From Closterium sp. Naga37s-1 (Eukaryota > Streptophyta > Zygnematophyceae > Desmidiales > Closteriaceae), in contig CANJKZ010000063.1 in NCBI GenBank assembly GCA_947471745.1, positions 568,001 to 632,000 of the forward strand: DNA of 64,000 nucleotides, in the 5' to 3' direction. Made by a program: the position numbers and the translations under genes. The notes below the pieces were generated by a model, which worked only from the letters and a program-made list of their open reading frames with translations, ran no database searches and was not told the DNA's origin. Positions 9,889 through 20,500 of this stretch are shown here, piece after piece (the stretch's first letter is position 1; each line of letters begins with the position of its first letter).

Positions 9889-12800
9889 TCAAGACACAAC
9901 CCTGACTCTCTCATAATGTTGGCTCTCCACTTTCCGAACCTCCTCCGCAGCCTCGGCCCGAGCCTTGTCCCGGTCGTGAGGGTACGTCCAGTAGAGCCCC
10001 CCGTAGAGGACACAGCAGAGGGCAAAGGGCAGAGCCATGGTCCAGAAGAGCCCGAGAGAGAGCGCCCTGGCATTCCCCGGATCAGCCGCAGATGGAGCGG
10101 GCGGCGCAATAGGAGGAGGAGTGGCAGGGAATGCAGCAGGGGGAGCGGCAGAAGGAGACGCAGCAGGAGCGGCGGCGGGTGGGGCGGGCGGCGGGGAGGG
10201 GCGGAAGCCGAAGCAGGCCTGGGCGAGGAAGCCGACAGTGGGCGGGGCGAAGGCTGCCACTGACATCTCACATGCGCGGTCGAGAGCGTAGATGTCGGTG
10301 CGCAGGCGCGCTGGCACTATGGCCGCGAATATGGGGCTGCGGGGGTGAGGAGGGGAAGAAAATGAGGGGTTGGGGGGGAGGGAAGCGTGGGGGGAGGGGA
10401 AGGAGGGGCGGAGTTTGACATGTGCGGTCGAGTGCGTAGATGTCTGTTTGCAGGTGTGATGGCACTATGGCCGCGAATATGGGGCTGCGGGGGTGAGGGG
10501 GGGGAGGTGGAGGAGGAGGGAAGAGGGATGCATGAAGGAGGGGATGGGGTAATGGGGAACAAGAGGTTTGGAAGTATGGCTGCTGGTATGGGGCTGTGGA
10601 GAGAAGCAGGAGGGAGGGTGGAGTGCATGGGGAAGGAGAGGTTTGGCACTATGGCTGCAAAGAAGAACACATGATAACCCTTCACATGCGCAAGTGATAA
10701 CCCTTCACATGCACACGTGACAACCCTTCACATGCACACATGATAACCCCTCACATGCACTCACTTGTTTGATGCTGCATCGTTCCACGATATCATAAAC
10801 CCCATCACCACCAGCACTGCAAAATACACCCAGAAAAACCGGGCATCCTGCGGAACCACCCTCAGCAGCACCGTCGACATCACCACCGCCGATCCGGCAC
10901 TGATCTGAGCGCAGATCACACGGCCAGAATCGCGCCACGTGGCGTTCATCCAATCACCGAACCAGCCCGCAAAAAGCCCCCCAAAACTGCAACTAGCAGT
11001 GAAGGAAGAGAGGAGGAGGGCGGTGGAAGGATGGGAGAACCCCACTAGCTCGAGCCACATGGGAAGGAAGGTTAGAGAGGCCCAAGCAAAGGAGCCTACT
11101 ATGCCTTGAGAGACTATGATAAGGAAGGAGGGCGTGTGGAGCACGTGAAGGAGGTTTGAGAGGAAAGAGGGGGCGGAGGGAGGAGGGGGGTGGGGATAGG
11201 TGACCGGGAGAGACGAGTAGGAAGATGAGGGAGGTGGAGCGGAGGAGAGGGCGTGTTTGGAGGAGTGATGGGAGGTCGAGACCGGTTGATGTGCCGGCAC
11301 CCTGGTAGAGGCAGATGGGAGGGAGGTTGATGTGGGGGAGGTGCAACTGCTGGGGGAAGTGGCAAGTGAGTGGTGAAGCAGCGGGTGTGTGGGTGAAGAC
11401 AAGGGGTTGCTATCATCAGCACGAGAACCGGGTAGAGATTGCCCATCCGCATTCACAAGCGAGCTTGAAACATCCTCGTTATAGAGGTCTTCTTTGCTGC
11501 AAGATTGCCTTGGAGGGTCTTGAGCTAGGAGGGAGATTAGTGCAGCTAGCAGCAGGCTGATAGCAGCAATTGCAAGGAAAGCCAACCGCCACCCATCCAT
11601 CCCAACCCTGAATAGCCGGGTTATTGTTTGGGCAGGTAACCCTGCTAGGGTAATTCCAATGCTGTACCCCAGAATATCCCCGAAGTAAGTCATGAACTGC
11701 AACCACCCGAACGCCATGCCGCGATTGGTCGGAGACGCCAGGTCAGCGACGAGCGACTGGATCGGGGGGAAGACCAGGGCGAGGCCGATGCCGTTGATCC
11801 CGCGCAGCAACGCCACCTGGCTGTATGACGTGGCGAGGGCCACTGCCAGCGTGGCAAGGCTCCAGATGAGCGCGCCCGTGGCGATGACGTGGACGCGGGG
11901 CATGTGGAGGGAGAGCCATGGCGCGAGCGGGCAGAGCAGCGCCTGCATGAGCGCGCGCACTAGGGTTAGCGCGCCCAGGTCTCTGGGGGATGCATTGAAT
12001 GCGCGCCCCACCTGTGAAATGGGAGGGGAGGCACATGCAGGGGGGACCAGCTTGCTTCCATGAAACGAGCGGACAGAGCAGTGGAGGGCAGAGCAGCGCC
12101 TGCATGAGCGCGCGCACTAGGGTTAGTGCGCCCATGTCCCTGGGGGACGCATTAAAGGCGCGCCCCACCTGTGAAAGGGGAGAAGGGAATGAGGGAAGGG
12201 GGGAATGGGGGGGGGAGGAAGAGCAACGGAGGGCAGGTGAGAAGAGTGCGTGGGCTGGAGTGAGGGCGCTGAGGTTCTTTGGGCACGAGTGGATGGCACG
12301 CCACTCCTGTGAAGGGGACGGGGGAGGGAAGGGGGAGAGAAGGGGCGTTGGGAGGGGAGGAGGAGACGGGAGAGGAATGACGGGATAAGGAGGAGTACAG
12401 CGGAATCCAAAGAGATTCGGAGGAAAACGGTGGGAGATAATGGGGCATGGATGAATACGTATTTGAATGGGGCGGGACGGAAAAAGAAGGGAGAAGGGGG
12501 GCGGGGGACAGAGAGAAGAGCGCAAATGGGGAAAGGGAATGTGGAGAGGAGGGGGAGGGAAGTGCGGATATGAGGGGGGGAATGATCTCCTTCACGAGGC
12601 GGTCTAAAAACGCCCTGGCTGCGAGGGGGGCTGCGAGGGGGGCTGCGAGGGGGGCTTCAAGGCATCAGATTCTTTAGGGATCTCAAGATATGCCGATCCG
12701 CTTCGCTCGATCTGAGGATTGCAAACCGTTACGCGGTCGCGACGTTCTATGAGGTGGTAAACAGCGAGTCGTCGAGTTTCTAGCGACGCGACGCTCTAAA

Positions 12801-13022
12801 AGAGACTACGTCGTTGTACACCGCTGGCAGCAGCGACTCGTTGCGTTACTAGCAACTCGTTACCAGGAACGCGACGCTCTAAATGAGAGGAAGTCACGTC
12901 ACGCCATCTACCTCGTTGTACACGGCCGGCAGCAGCGACTCGTCGGCCCTCTCGACGATCGCGGCGACGTTGACGAGGACAAGCGTGCGCAGTCGCACGT
13001 CGCACCACCATCGCGCGCTCAT
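9889..13022 (-). CDS. Plant-type MFS transporter (spinster-like), 3 exons
   Basis: Exons on the minus strand: 13022-12912, 12011-10765 and 10336-9889; total 1806 nt, 601 residues, all GT-AG. Joining restores family motifs at both junctions: VLVNVAAIVERADESLLPAVYNE to VGRAFNASPRDLG, and SNNPIFAAIVPARLRTDIYALDR. The order matches plant MFS proteins related to Arabidopsis UNE2: first helix with ERADESLLP, ALLRGINGIGLALVFPPIQSLVAD, RGMAFGWLQF, a long S/P-rich cytoplasmic loop in the middle, then MWLELVGFSHPSTALLL. It is probably a membrane transporter; the substrate cannot be told. Introns hold truncated copies of exon 1, exon 2 and exon 3 ends. Exon boundaries are supported by phase and by protein alignment from memory. 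Confidence 0.85.
10337..10660 (-). repeat. Truncated copies of MFS exon 3 start inside intron 2
   Basis: A second acceptor-plus-exon start begins at 10484. It has the same CGCAG/CCCCATATTCGCGGCCATAG junction and then reads PSHLQTDIYALDRTC in place of PARLRTDIYALDRAC before diverging near 10430. Two weaker copies of the CCATA-CCAAACCTC segment follow near 10575-10600 and 10640-10655. Confidence 0.75.
10668..10764 (-). repeat. Minisatellite starting at the MFS exon 2 donor
   Basis: From the donor GTGAGTGCATGTGAGGGG, about four 23-24 bp units follow (core TGCATGTGAAGGGTTATCA). The first bases of the intron are the first repeat unit. Confidence 0.7.
12063..12306 (-). repeat. Truncated copies of MFS exon 2 start inside intron 1
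   Basis: At 12168 an acceptor is followed by a copy of exon 2 (VGRAFNASPRDMGALTLV, then RALMQALLCP) that loses similarity near 12090. At 12306 another acceptor precedes a degenerate copy (EWRAIHSCPKNLSALTPAHA). The real exon 2 starts at 12011. Confidence 0.75.
12741..12850 (-). repeat. Partial copies of MFS exon 1 end
   Basis: On the minus strand 12817-12850 reads NESLLPAVYND, a copy of the exon 1 end (DESLLPAVYNE at 12912-12944). A weaker third copy lies near 12745-12775. Both lie in intron 1, downstream of the real donor. Confidence 0.65.
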
Positions 13023-13411
13023 GCTCTCGCTCTCCTCCTGTCAAGCTAAACAGCTGCTCGGCTGCGGTTACTCTCCCGAACTAATCATGATGACTCCGAG
13101 TGGATCCAGACGGGTCGCACTTTAGGGTGTTAACATCACATCCTTATACTATTAATTCCCTATGCTGCCTGCCTAAGTATGGCCTGCACGCGAAGGACGC
13201 GAGGCGCAGGACGGAGTTTAGGCCCGCGAGAAATCTGGAGGAGCATGCAAAAGTATCGAATAAATGTCTGTTGGATTTCCCCAACTTTCACTACATGCAG
13301 TTTCGAAACAAGTCAAAACGCAACACTTTCACATTTTATTGCACACTACCGCTTTCGGAGTAGAATATAGATTTCTACAAGCAAAGCTTCACCGAACCTC
13401 CGTGTTCCCCG

Positions 13412-14923
13412 CTAGTCCCTCCCCATCTGCCGGAGCGCAAACTCGTTCGCGCGGATGCTTTCTTGCACCAATCGCAGCAGCTCCTTCGAGCTCCGCCCGG
13501 CCAGTAAGTCCACCGAGTCGCACGCCATCACAGCGGGCGAGAGCGACACACGCGACGCGTGCGACGCCGGCGAAGCCGCAGCAAGTCCACTTGTCCACCT
13601 GCGCGACGTCGCCTCGCTGCTCGCCTCGGCCGGGCTCCTTCCGAATCCCGAACCCCACCTCCTACGGCCGTCGTTCAGAGCGTTCAGCTCTTTTAATTGG
13701 CGCAACATAAGCGCGCGCGTCTCCGACGGCACAGGCATTGTCCGTGGGTGTACAGTGCAAGCTTTGGCCGCGATTGGCGCCGCCATTGCGGCCTTCGTGA
13801 ACTCCGCAAGCATTTGTGAAAACGCCGTCGTGTCGGGAATCGACGGTGCGGATTGAAGCTTCGGCTGAATCAACGGCACAGCGACCGCGACTCCCGGGCT
13901 CGAGGCTCGCACGACCCTCTCGATCAGCTCAAGCTCGTTCGGATCGATTGGCGCGTAAACGACGCTCGCCGTCACCTGTGATGACGTGTCCTGTCGCGAA
14001 TTTCGCAGCGATTCTTCGTCCGTTTGCCGATCAGCACGCGCTGCGTGTAGATTTGCGCGTGTAGCTTCCAATCTTGTTGAGATCGCCGCGGCGCTCGAGC
14101 CCTGCCGCTCAAGCGTTATGTTCCCTTCACTTGCACCAGCAATGCCTTTAGTTGATACCCCCACCACATTTTCCATTAATCCACCACCGTTGGTCCTTTC
14201 TCCGCCGTCCAAAGTTGCCAGGCCGCATTCGCCTGGTTCTCCGCTGCTTCGCGCGGCGCACTCAGGCCAGATCACATCAAGCAGCCGGATCGTCTCCTCG
14301 TCGAAATCGCCCAATTCTCCCAAATCGGCCAAGTCGGCTAAATCGCTCGCCTCGTTGCGCGACTGAAAGTCGTCTGACGGCGCAATCCCACGAAGCACAT
14401 CGTTTCCAAAAACAGTATTAGGACCACCGGCCACGCGCGAGCTCTGGCTTTGACTAGGGCTGGTCGCCCCGACCCCCCATGTCTTACTGAAAACGGGTGC
14501 GCAAGTACCGCGGACGGTAGCTTCGTTGCGCGCGACTGGGTTGGAGTTTGTTAGCTCATCCAACGCCGCCATCACGTCAGCGGGCATCCGAAGACGGTCA
14601 GCATGCCAAAACGAGTCGCGATGGTCGCCGGGAAGGGTTCCCACTCGCTGGCGTTTCGTTTCTGAATTATCCATGTCGAGTCGCTGGCGCTTCGACTGGA
14701 AGAAGGGGGTGGCTGGGGAGAGAGGCGCGACGGCGACGGAGTTCGACGCGCAGGAGATGGAGTCGTGGGCGGGAACTAGTCCTGATGATCCCTGCGTCCC
14801 GTTTGAGAATGCGGGAATTGACGAGACGTTCCAGAGCGGCATTGCGCCTATGGATGTATCGTTCCAGAGCGGCACACGATATGTGTCGGCTGCTGTAGTC
14901 GGCGACTGAAGTCTATAGCTCAA
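13412..14923 (-). CDS. Hypothetical protein with NLS-like segment
   Basis: Open frame of 503 residues, intronless, GC-rich and apparently complete (MSYRLQSPTT to RQMGRD). I do not recognise a family. A bipartite basic stretch near residues 79-94 (KRQRLD-9-KRQR) suggests nuclear import. An acidic segment near residue 205 (LADLADLGELGDFDEETIRLL) could be an activation-like or docking region. The C-terminal part (ALMLRQLKELNAL; SSKELLRLVQESIRANEF) is predicted helical. Neither neighbour suggests a pathway. It could be a fast-evolving lineage-specific protein; a spurious frame is less likely because low-complexity repeats are absent. Confidence 0.6.
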   Translation of the reverse strand: MSYRLQSPTTAADTYRVPLWNDTSIGAMPLWNVSSIPAFSNGTQGSSGLVPAHDSISCASNSVAVAPLSPATPFFQSKRQRLDMDNSETKRQRVGTLPGDHRDSFWHADRLRMPADVMAALDELTNSNPVARNEATVRGTCAPVFSKTWGVGATSPSQSQSSRVAGGPNTVFGNDVLRGIAPSDDFQSRNEASDLADLADLGELGDFDEETIRLLDVIWPECAARSSGEPGECGLATLDGGERTNGGGLMENVVGVSTKGIAGASEGNITLERQGSSAAAISTRLEATRANLHAARADRQTDEESLRNSRQDTSSQVTASVVYAPIDPNELELIERVVRASSPGVAVAVPLIQPKLQSAPSIPDTTAFSQMLAEFTKAAMAAPIAAKACTVHPRTMPVPSETRALMLRQLKELNALNDGRRRWGSGFGRSPAEASSEATSRRWTSGLAAASPASHASRVSLSPAVMACDSVDLLAGRSSKELLRLVQESIRANEFALRQMGRD

Positions 14924-17514
14924 GCCGTCTGCGAGGAGTCCGCGTTGTGACTGAAGGAAGGTATAGCATTTACGAGAGAGAAACTGGTGTGGTCATTGAT
15001 GGTTGTGGAGCGCCCATTTGTATGCAGAGCAAGCATCAGCTGAGCGTCAGTCGAGTGTGAGTGAGGCTCATGGCAGCTGTGGGTGGAAAGTACTGTAGAC
15101 GCGTCAGCTGGAGTGGAAAGAGGGAGGGAGTTTTCGCACAAAGCGACAGCTGCACATGGCGAGATTCGCCGCTGGCGAAATCCCCACCCCGCCTTGTTGT
15201 TGCCTTCGATGTGACGTGAAAACTCACTCCGTATAAAATCAGAAATTCTCTTGCAGCGTTTCAAAGCATCCCTGCAATGTCATGCTTTTGTCTCGATGCG
15301 GGCTGCTTCCTGACTGGCTTCACTGGTCTCAGCGGCCTCATGACGCCCGCACACGAGTGTGTGACTTTAACGAGCGGGGGCGTGTGTGGACCTGGGCCCG
15401 CTCCACTGGGAAGGTTAGAGCGCGGTACACCTGGCGCATTTTTAAGGATCACTTAGCTGAGATCACCGTCACCCCAATCGTAGGATCATTGGTAGCAAAA
15501 CAACAAATTTTGTGGGCACATTACGATCCTCGTTGATGTACCAATTCCAATTTTGCATTGGTGATCCTCTGCGACCAGGCGACATCGCAACGAGTCACGA
15601 ACGTTGATACTTCGCGTGCATATGTTGGCCGTGTAATATACTGAGACGAAACAACCTCATTGGTGAGATTTTCATTTTCGAAATGTTTTGATTTGATGCG
15701 ACCTCGTTTCAGATGTACGACCTGATTGCGAAAGGAAAGTTTTTCGTCAACAAGGATCACCCTGACTTGGGTACAGAGTTGCAAAGATCGCCAAGAGATT
15801 GGCAGTCACGATGATCCTACGGACATCACAAAGATTGTGTACCATTGACTACACATGTTCCCGATCCCACCTCTGTTGGTACACCACCTGACACAGTGAT
15901 CACTGTACTGTAGTAGGTGGGACACTGTTCCGCAAGGATCGCCGACGTGATCCTCAAAATGTAGCGATCTTTCCTTGGGTGTACCGCGCTCTTACATGTG
16001 ATGACGAAAGCAGTTGTAGTAGAGTCCAAAGGTCAAAGGGTTTCCGGGCCTGCACCAACGACTCTGGGCAGCAATACAGTCGCTTCCAGCCAAACCTGGA
16101 TGCAGGTTCGGATTGTACACGTGTTTCGAAATCAATGTCGTTCTGTTGTCGAGCACGTGGATATGAAACGGGACAGTGGACAAGGTTATGTACAGCTGGA
16201 AGAAATGCAACGCCACAGCTGGGGACGAGAGATGGGTGGGATGGGAGGACATTCCGGTTCCACCTGGCATTCGAGATTTGAGAGATGTCACTTGACACTG
16301 TCGGCTGCCTGCAAATCTGTCCACATGGTGAGTGGATCATCTTCGACGCACATGCATGCAATGCAATCAAGCTTCATGTGTGAACAGTGGCACGCGGCGG
16401 AGCACATGGGGGAGAAGGGGGGGCGAGGCTCACGTTAGCAGGGCAATTACCCTGTTTTGACTTAAATTATAGGGCTTTTTTCAGTCCAACCCTGATTTTC
16501 ACTAGGTGATTTTTAAGCCAGCCCGTAAAACTGAAGGGTGATTTCTTGAGCAACTCGGATCCTCCGGGATGTTTCTGAGGGGACCCGTATAGTTTTAGCA
16601 ACACTTGTTCTCCTCGAGCTGCTTTGCATTCCCCTCCTCTCCCCGTGTACTATGTGTGGGCCAATTTTAGTGGAATTTCCTTACCACTCGCTCCTGGTTT
16701 GGCCTTCGTCTGGTTGCCCCATCCTACGTAGGAATGGGTTAGACTTGACTCTTCGAGAGATTTTCTTGTAAGTCAGCAAAAAGTCTCTCTCCAACCCTCT
16801 AGAGCCGCTCCTACATCCCCAACCTCCCCCCCAGCCGTAGTGCCGTGAGTTTCTCGATCTCTCCCCCATCTCGCGAAATTTTGGTAATGCAGGTCTTCAG
16901 GCCTTTTCTGACTAGAACCCGGATTCGACAAGCCTTTTTTTCCCCTGGCTCGGATTTTACAGGGTCTTTTTCACAGGGGCCCGGATCGTCCGGGCTAGCA
17001 AAAATCCTAGCAATAGCCCTGGGGGCGAGACGAGAGACAACACAAACAACCGATACAAGGGCAATGGTTGCTGAAAACTCCGCTACAAATGCATTTCGTT
17101 AAAAATGCTTTACATACGTGGTTGGACCACTGATAGAAGAACAAGCCTTATGGGAAACACATAAAATTTAGCACTTTGGTGGCTCCATGTTTATGTAAAC
17201 TAGTTTTAACGCTTCGATTAATATGAAACGGAATAAGATCGATAAATGATGACATGCACTCTGTGCTAGAGGGATAAATGACACCCTGTTTTTGTTACAA
17301 GTGCCAAATCATATGATTATCTCTTACTGGTGCAACAAAAAAGGGGACACGGTCTCGTCGCGTTTCCCATAGTTCGCTATCCTACGTAGTGTGTTCGAGT
17401 ATAAGATGCAAAGCAGGACCACCTGAGCACCAGCCACTCGGTGCATTCGGATGTGCCGTACCGTCATAGCCTTGTCGTCGTCGTGTGGTCGGCTGTTTGA
17501 AATCGAACAGACCC
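14924..17514. other. Intergenic region, no gene seen
   Basis: Short frames only. Contains a possible foldback element (15437-15961), a 14-bp palindrome ACAGTGATCACTGT near 15896, and diverged repeats of a short pyrimidine/CCCGG-containing motif at 16440-16600 and 16870-17010. The 17100-17350 stretch is AT-rich. Confidence 0.5.
15437..15961. mobile_element. Possible MITE-like foldback element
   Basis: CATTTTTAAGGATCAC at 15437-15452 is nearly the reverse complement of GTGATCCTCAAAATG at 15947-15961 (one mismatch, one gap). Inside, CGTAGGATCAT near 15479 is again mirrored near 15812. No clear target duplication. Confidence 0.35.
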
Positions 17515-20500
17515 ATGGCGGGACCGCATCCGCGGGCCAGTAGCTCCCCGTTCGCGACACACCAGCGCTCCTTCCTGCTCCACTCAACCACTCAGACTCG
17601 CCTCGCGATCGTCGCCGCGCTGCTAGTCGTCTCCTTGTTTCTCGTCCTCCCTCAATCCACTCGCGAGCTGCTCTTTCACAGCAGCACCTCACCAGAATCC
17701 CTCTCTCCTTCCGCGTTTCCGGGTCTCGAGGCTCCCAATGCCACGTCAGCCAGTAATGTCCACGTGGATGCTGACGTGGAGCACGTCACCCGGTCGCCTC
17801 TGGTCCCGCTGACGGTGCTTGCTGACCTGGATGATGACGGGGCAGTGTGCTTGGATGGCTCGCCGCCGGCCATCCATCTCTCCCCCGGATGGGGTCGCGG
17901 GGCGAACAACTGGCTGATATACCTCGAGGTCGGTCACACAAAGTCAACGCAGGTCAACGCAGGTCAACTCAGGTCGATGTATGCCAATGCTGGTCGAACG
18001 CGGTCAGTGAAGGTCAATGTACGTCAGTGCCAGTTAACGACGTTCAATGCAGGTGCAAGCCACTCGACGCGTGACCATTGCTAGCCTTGGTGCACTTGGC
18101 GAGCAGCAGGAGCTCTCGGTTCTGTCACCTGACCTGAATGTGTTGCAACAATGTTGAAATCACTTTTGAGAATTCTCAGAAGTGATTTCAACATAGCAGC
18201 AGGAACCCTCGGTTTTTGTCACCTGAATGTGTTTCAACAAGGCGGCGTAGCCCTCCTGAGACGTCTTACCATGTTGACAATGTGATGTGATGTGACAGCT
18301 TTTCTGCAACCAACCCAAGCACTCGTTACTGTCACATGCATGTGTTGTGGCAGGGCGGGGGGTGGTGTAACAGCGAGGAGGAGTGCGCGCATCGCGCCGC
18401 CATGCATCTGGGCTCGTCCAAGCGCATGGGCGGACTCATGGCCTTCGGGGGGATCCTCTCCCATGACCCTTCAGTAAACCCTGGTGCGTTGAATGTAGAC
18501 CCTGGTGCGTTGAATGTAGACCCTGGTGCGTTGAATGTAGACCCTTGTGCGACAACTGAGTCGTCTCAAAAGCACCCACCTGGGGTCGTCCAAGCGCATG
18601 GGTGGACTCATGGCCTTTGGGGGGATCCTCTCCCATTTGTTGAAAGTCAACTCTGCAAGTCAACTCTGATAGTCAACCTGGTGACTTGAATATTGACCCG
18701 GTTGCGCTCAATAAATCTCAACTGCACCTTAAAAAACAAAAACAAAACGACCCTGCTGCGGTCATTAAAAGTCAGCTAGGGGTCAAGCCTGGCGAGTATG
18801 GTGCGTTGAAAGACCCGAAATATCCTTCTACATTCCGCGTCACGCTGCCGTTCCTTCTTAAGCAGCAGTGGTCCCCACCCAGACACAGGTCTTTTCGCCT
18901 TTCCATTATAGCACTCTTGCTCCCTTGCTGCGTATGTTTTTTGAGAATTCTAAAAAAACATACCCCATCCAGACACAGGTCTTTTTGCCTTTCCATTATA
19001 GCACTCTTGCTCCATTTCTCTCTCACCATTTCTCTCTCACCATTGCTCTCCCACCATCGCACTTCCTCCATAGCCCTGCTGCTGTTGCTCTTCTGTCAAT
19101 ATTCCTTCCCCTCCACTCGCCAACAGACTTCTACAATTGGAACCTGGTTCTCTTTCGTTATTGTGACGGTGCCTCATACCTGGGTGACACAAACGAGCCA
19201 ATCCAGACAAACGCCGGTCTTGTCTTTTTCCGGGGGAGGCGCATCTTCGACGCCGTGACCCGGTACCTCGTCTCCCACCACGGCATGGGGGCGGCATCCC
19301 TTGTCTTGTTATCCGGCTGCTCTGCTGGCGGGCTGGCCGCCTTGCAGCACTGTGATAGGCTGGCGGCGATTCTCCAACAATCCTCTAGCCAATCAAGATC
19401 GAGCACGGGAGCAGGAGCCGAGGAAGGAGGAGAGGGTGGAGAGAAGGAGGGAGTGAGGGAGGGAGAGGAGGAGAGAGTGATGGAGGGGAGAGGTGGAGTG
19501 GTGAAGTGCATGGGTGATGCGGGGTTCTTTTTGGACTCGGAGGATGTTGGAGGAGTGAGGCGCATGCGAGAGCGGTTCAAAGCGGTTGTTGAAACTCAGG
19601 TGTGCTGGGCTGAGCTGGCACGAGTTGGCATGAGCTGCCATAAGCTGAGGGGAATGACAGAGGACTGTTTTTGGCGCGTATTAAGCAGATTCTCACACAG
19701 GCTCCCCTTACCTATGTGTGCTGCTCCTAGTGCTCCTATTTCTTCTGCTGCATCTGCTGCACCTGCTGCACCTGCTGCACCTGTGGTGGTGCACATGGTA
19801 TCAGGATGACTGCTTTCCCTGCTCTCCATTTCCCATCGCCCAAGTCCCCATTGCCTCCTCAGCTGTATCCACGTCAAATTGTCCTCCCCTCTCCTTCCCT
19901 TCGTGCAAGGTGTTTTTTCAGTCGACTAAAACGGATCCTCCCATTCCTCTGCCTCCCTTTCCAAATTCCCCTCCCTTCCACTCTTCCACTCCCTCCCCTC
20001 CCCCTCCACACCCGGGCCCATCAGAACGTGTCTCTGCATGAGCGGTGCACGGCAGCTGTGGCACCACAGGACCACTATCTGGTCTGCTCCTCTTCCTTCT
20101 TGCTCCCCTTCATTCTTGCTCCCCTTCATTCTTTCTCCCCTTCATTCTTGCTCCTCTTCCTTCTTGCTCCCCTTCATTCTTGCTCCAGCTGCAGCTTCTT
20201 CTTTTTTGTTGTTGTTTGCTGCTCACTGTTGCCTTCCTCTCTGCATCGAGCACGTGCGGTTGAAAGTCATCAAGCAATGTTTTCTGTGCCGATGGCTCAT
20301 GGTTAGCTGTCGCAATGTGAATCTCTGATGGCTCATGGTTCAATTTGAATTTCTGACGGCTCATCGTTAGCTGTCGCAATTTGAATGACTGATGGCTCAT
20401 TTTTGGAAGAACGCAGGAAACAGTGGACATATCACCTTGCCCATCATGTATAATCCGAACGCTCATCCGTAGCCCATAGCCCATCCATGACTCAAACTCT

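Noticed and set aside
10268-10465. Alternative last exon of the MFS gene
   Set aside because: The copy keeps the acceptor and about 17 codons but then enters low-complexity sequence without the final helix, so it is a truncated duplicate.
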